A stretch of 16,336 nucleotides of DNA. Origin: Pseudomonadota bacterium. GTDB taxonomy: Bacteria > Hydrothermota > 32-111 > QNBC01. The stretch is from assembly GCA_011682715.1 (NCBI GenBank), contig JAACEC010000033.1, forward strand, positions 1-16,336. The letters are read 5' to 3'. Positions 13,840-16,336 of the stretch are shown here, in pieces. Within the stretch, counting starts at the first letter, position 1. Each line of letters begins with the position of its first letter. Position numbers and translations under genes: made by a program. A model generated the notes under the pieces. The model was not told where the DNA came from. It searched no databases and saw only the letters and a list, made by a program, of their open reading frames with translations.

Positions 13840-15154
13840 ATTCCAGAACTATTTTTTTGTTCTTCACATTGATATGGATATTAGAAATTCCCTTTTGTAC
13901 AAAGAGGTTCACAATAGGTAGCGACACGTACTCATCAATCATCTTGTTGACCTCTCTCCTCCCCATTTCCTTTTTATATGACTCTTCGGCAATATACTTT
14001 ATAACATTGTCGGAATATTTTATTTTAATATTGTACTCCCTTGCAATGCGATCAAGTACCACTTTTACATTTCTTTTAGCAACCCTCTCGAGTTCAACGG
14101 GCTCCAGTTTCCTAAACACTACAACATCATCCACAATTGAAAGAAGCGGTTTTGATATCCCCTTTAAGTAATCTTCATAGTTTACCTTTCCCTTTGAATT
14201 TATAAATCCGATTTTTGCGTGCCTTCTGGATAGCTTATCGGACGGTATAAACATCACGGTATATTTGGAAAACGAATGGATCTGACCGTCTGTACCCGGG
14301 AAATTCCCCTTTCCGAGGGCATCTACCATAAAATTCACAATAGAAGGATGGGTTAAATCTATTTTGTTAAACACAATCACGCCTTCTTCGCTCTTATCCT
14401 CATCTGTCGATCTTATATTGTGCGAAAGTATGTCCAGAAATTTATCGAAATCCCACGCATCCTGGTAAAGATCCATATCAAAGTTCAACAAATTGAATTT
14501 GCCATCGGAAAAATATTTCGCAATTGCTTTTGCCATGGAATATTTCCCCGTTCCCACAGGACCTAAGAAAAGGAATATTCCGTCCGGGCGCTCCGGTTTA
14601 ACATCCAACCCTAATTTTACCATTCTGAGTACACTCATGACCTTTTTCCTCGCTTTAGACTGCCCGGTAATGTTTCTTTCGATGTATTTATCCAACAGGT
14701 TCAATCGCTTAATTTTATTGTATTTTTCTTCGTCAAATCCTATCTTTGTCATTTCTTCGTTGAATTTATTCAAATTGACACTAAACGATTCCAACAATTT
14801 CACTATCTTTTCATCCTCGGCAAGGGCTAAAAACAACTCGGGAGGAGTCACCTTTTCGTTTCTGTTTTTCTGTTTTATTTTAACGGCTTTCTTCAATATC
14901 GATTGTATGTGCTTTGTAACGATTATTGTATCGGATGTTTTTTCTTTCCCCATCAATTTTTCTGATTTCAAGGCGCTGCTGATCTTTCTAATCGGAATAA
15001 AATGCCGCAAAAGATTTCTCTCTTCCGATAGAAACGCTATCATCAAATGATAGGGAGACATCTTACCGCCGTGGTTCAAGGCGATCTCTTTTGCCTTCTC
15101 AAAAATCTCCAGTGAATTCTTCGAAAATTCATTTAGTATTTTCTCTTTTCCCAT
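13811..15154 (-). CDS. Clp N-domain protein with a D2-type AAA+ module lacking catalytic residues (pseudo-ATPase)
   Basis: This 447-residue protein is related to ClpB/ClpC but is about half their length. Two Clp N repeats occupy roughly 8-65 and 76-137. A short linker leads straight to a D2-type AAA+ module (YIERNITGQSKARKKV from 157, FLFLGPVGTGK at 194-204) and a D2 small domain (about 349-447). D1 and the middle coiled coil are missing. Catalytic signatures are altered: Walker A GPVGTGKY has Y205 where Thr is expected. Walker B reads VIVFNK (N263, K264) in place of D-E. Sensor-1 TSN reads PSD (D306), and the arginine finger of LNR is I340. The sensor-2 GRR (398-400) remains. ATP hydrolysis is unlikely; nucleotide or client binding is possible. 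The ATG overlaps the porin stop (TAATG), with AAAGGA (15168-15163) 8 nt upstream. Confidence 0.85.
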   Translation of the reverse strand: MGKEKILNEFSKNSLEIFEKAKEIALNHGGKMSPYHLMIAFLSEERNLLRHFIPIRKISSALKSEKLMGKEKTSDTIIVTKHIQSILKKAVKIKQKNRNEKVTPPELFLALAEDEKIVKLLESFSVNLNKFNEEMTKIGFDEEKYNKIKRLNLLDKYIERNITGQSKARKKVMSVLRMVKLGLDVKPERPDGIFLFLGPVGTGKYSMAKAIAKYFSDGKFNLLNFDMDLYQDAWDFDKFLDILSHNIRSTDEDKSEEGVIVFNKIDLTHPSIVNFMVDALGKGNFPGTDGQIHSFSKYTVMFIPSDKLSRRHAKIGFINSKGKVNYEDYLKGISKPLLSIVDDVVVFRKLEPVELERVAKRNVKVVLDRIAREYNIKIKYSDNVIKYIAEESYKKEMGRREVNKMIDEYVSLPIVNLFVQKGISNIHINVKNKKIVLEYANGKRKQS

Positions 15155-16074
15155 TATATTATTCCTTTAAACAAAAGGTAGAATCTGTTTTCCTTATTGT
15201 TTAAGTTTATCTCATATTTTGTATTGATGTCAAATCTGTTTTCAACCACCCAATAATCTATGGAAGCAGATAATTCTTTTTCCGTATCAAACCTTTCAAA
15301 AAAGAGATTAAACCATAGTTTTGTCATTTCCGCCCTTCCGTTGACCATATAATATAATTGATTAGGATGGATTCTCATTTTCCTTTTTCCGATTCCTCCC
15401 ATGAGTGAAATCGGTCCCACATTGAAACTACCATATAAATAGGTTGTAAGCATTTGTGATGCCAATGATGAATCCTGAGTATCGATATCCCTTACCCCCG
15501 CAAAAATCCCCAGCCTCGTAAATTTTCCTATATCATCTGTTAAAGACGCCAATCTGTACAAATCATAGTGGTATCTGTGTCCGGCTGATAAGCTCAAATT
15601 AATTCTATTATACGGAAGCGATAACTTATTATCAAATTCAATCCCATCAATCCTACCGTTAAGAAAATTTTCATTAGCAATAGGGTAATGAATAGAGGGT
15701 AATTTCAAAATAGATTTTGGTAAAAAATAACCGAATTCAGGTATAAATCTACCAATTTTAAATGAAATAGTTTTATAATTGAATGTGAATAAAGCATCTA
15801 TTATATTTAATGATGTAAAGTATGTATATATATGTGGAAAGACAGAGTATTCATCTAAATTTGAATACTCCCCCTGAACAAAGACACTGACATAATCTGA
15901 AAACTCTTTGGAATATTTTAGTCTCATTCTGAACAAATCGATTCGAGAATCATCAATAATGGAAGTAGAAATTTCCGTTCTATATCCTACCTCAATCAGA
16001 GCTTTCAAATTATCAATTTGAAATGAAAAAAGTATTGCGGGAAAGCATAAAATTAGCAGAAATAGGCGTTTCAT
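15154..16074 (-). CDS. Outer-membrane beta-barrel protein, phosphate-selective porin O/P-like
   Basis: The 306-residue protein starts with a signal peptide (MKRLFLLILCFPAILFSFQ) and is then a series of alternating amphipathic strands typical of an outer-membrane barrel. It ends in NRFYLLFKGII, which resembles a C-terminal beta-signal but lacks the usual last aromatic residue. The middle segment SFKIGRFIPEFGYFLPKS recalls the L-R-x-G-Q-F-x-x-P-F-G motif of porin O/P proteins, and R-x-R-L-K-Y strands precede it. The family match is by pattern only. It could instead be a structural or assembly barrel of the envelope. The start overlaps the preceding stop as TAATG, and its own stop overlaps the Clp-like start the same way, so the three genes are very likely one operon with coupled translation. 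Confidence 0.7.
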   Translation of the reverse strand: MKRLFLLILCFPAILFSFQIDNLKALIEVGYRTEISTSIIDDSRIDLFRMRLKYSKEFSDYVSVFVQGEYSNLDEYSVFPHIYTYFTSLNIIDALFTFNYKTISFKIGRFIPEFGYFLPKSILKLPSIHYPIANENFLNGRIDGIEFDNKLSLPYNRINLSLSAGHRYHYDLYRLASLTDDIGKFTRLGIFAGVRDIDTQDSSLASQMLTTYLYGSFNVGPISLMGGIGKRKMRIHPNQLYYMVNGRAEMTKLWFNLFFERFDTEKELSASIDYWVVENRFDINTKYEINLNNKENRFYLLFKGII

Positions 16075-16336
16075 TATTTTGTAATCGCCACTTTCTTTAT
16101 ACTGTTGTGAATACCATCGTTAACGATAATATAGTATATCCCCGGGTTCACTTTTCTCCCGCTATCATCTGTCAAATCCCAATGTATGGCACTCCTCTCG
16201 TTATCATACCTCCCGGGTTTCAATTCACCGATCTCCCTTCCATAAACGCGTTTTCCCGACATATTGTAAACAAAAAACCTGACAAGTGAAGCATTACCCA
16301 TTACAAATGGTATTATCATCTCACCTCCACTTCCGG
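16074..16336 (-). CDS. C-terminal end of a secreted protein with FlgD/type-A-sorting-like Ig module (partial)
   Basis: Only the last 86 or so codons are in the window; the frame is open to the right edge. The visible part is one beta-sandwich module: VRFFVYNMSGKRV, a spacer, then AIHWDLTDDSGRKVNPGIYY and a final basic strand ending KKVAITK. This is the typical W-D/x-G-R-x-V-x-x-G-x-Y pattern of the FlgD-like / Por secretion (T9SS type A) C-terminal domains that end many extracellular proteins in FCB and related phyla. It may serve as a sorting or anchoring signal, but function of the missing part is unknown. An internal ATG at 16319 is unlikely to be the true start because coding sequence continues upstream. 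Confidence 0.72.
   Translation of the reverse strand, partial: GSGGEMIIPFVMGNASLVRFFVYNMSGKRVYGREIGELKPGRYDNERSAIHWDLTDDSGRKVNPGIYYIIVNDGIHNSIKKVAITK

Overview
The window is AT-rich bacterial DNA from a Gram-negative-type (double-membrane) organism. It encodes an SLBB polysaccharide exporter, an outer-membrane beta-barrel porin, and a secreted protein ending in a FlgD/type-A-sorting-like Ig module. That C-terminal module is common in FCB-group and WOR-3/Cloacimonadota-like lineages, so such a lineage is my best guess. The promoters I can read are ordinary sigma70-type (TTGACA / TATAAT-like), not the Bacteroidota -33/-7 type. No rRNA, tRNA, CRISPR array, insertion sequence or integrase was seen.

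Region A (1-7641, minus strand) is a Wzx/Wzy-type surface polysaccharide operon. From its promoter at about 7690 it reads: a five-SLBB export protein, a Wzz-like co-polymerase fused to a decayed tyrosine-kinase P-loop domain, a Wzy polymerase, a Wzx flippase and a family-4 glycosyltransferase, then 387 bases without a gene. Genes are separated by 10 or 36 nt or overlap by 11 or 35 nt. Everything downstream of the export gene is visibly poorer in G+C than the rest of the window, as expected for an exchangeable polysaccharide cassette.

Region B (7642-13305) contains three transcription units. A MATE-family exporter gene (+) is divergent from the polysaccharide operon and ends immediately next to glmS (-). 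glmS is divergent from an ABC-F ATPase gene plus a Mut7-C RNase-like gene (+). Both the MATE and the ABC-F reading frames carry a single-base frameshift near short homopolymers. Both also have a good promoter whose -10 box ends exactly 6 nt before the ATG with no Shine-Dalgarno sequence, so both mRNAs look leaderless. glmS and the polysaccharide exporter have ordinary Shine-Dalgarno leaders.

Region C (13279-16336, minus strand) is a tightly coupled operon: the end of a secreted protein, a porin-like outer membrane protein, a Clp-family protein, and a YbjN-like protein with a possible type III chaperone fold. The Clp-like protein is the most unusual gene here. It has an N-terminal Clp repeat domain joined directly to a D2-type AAA+ module, with no D1 ATPase. 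The catalytic signatures are replaced (Walker A GKT to GKY, Walker B DE to NK, sensor-1 N to D, arginine finger lost), so it looks like a non-hydrolysing Clp pseudo-ATPase. Its coupling to envelope genes and a chaperone-fold protein makes this operon the best candidate for an undescribed system.
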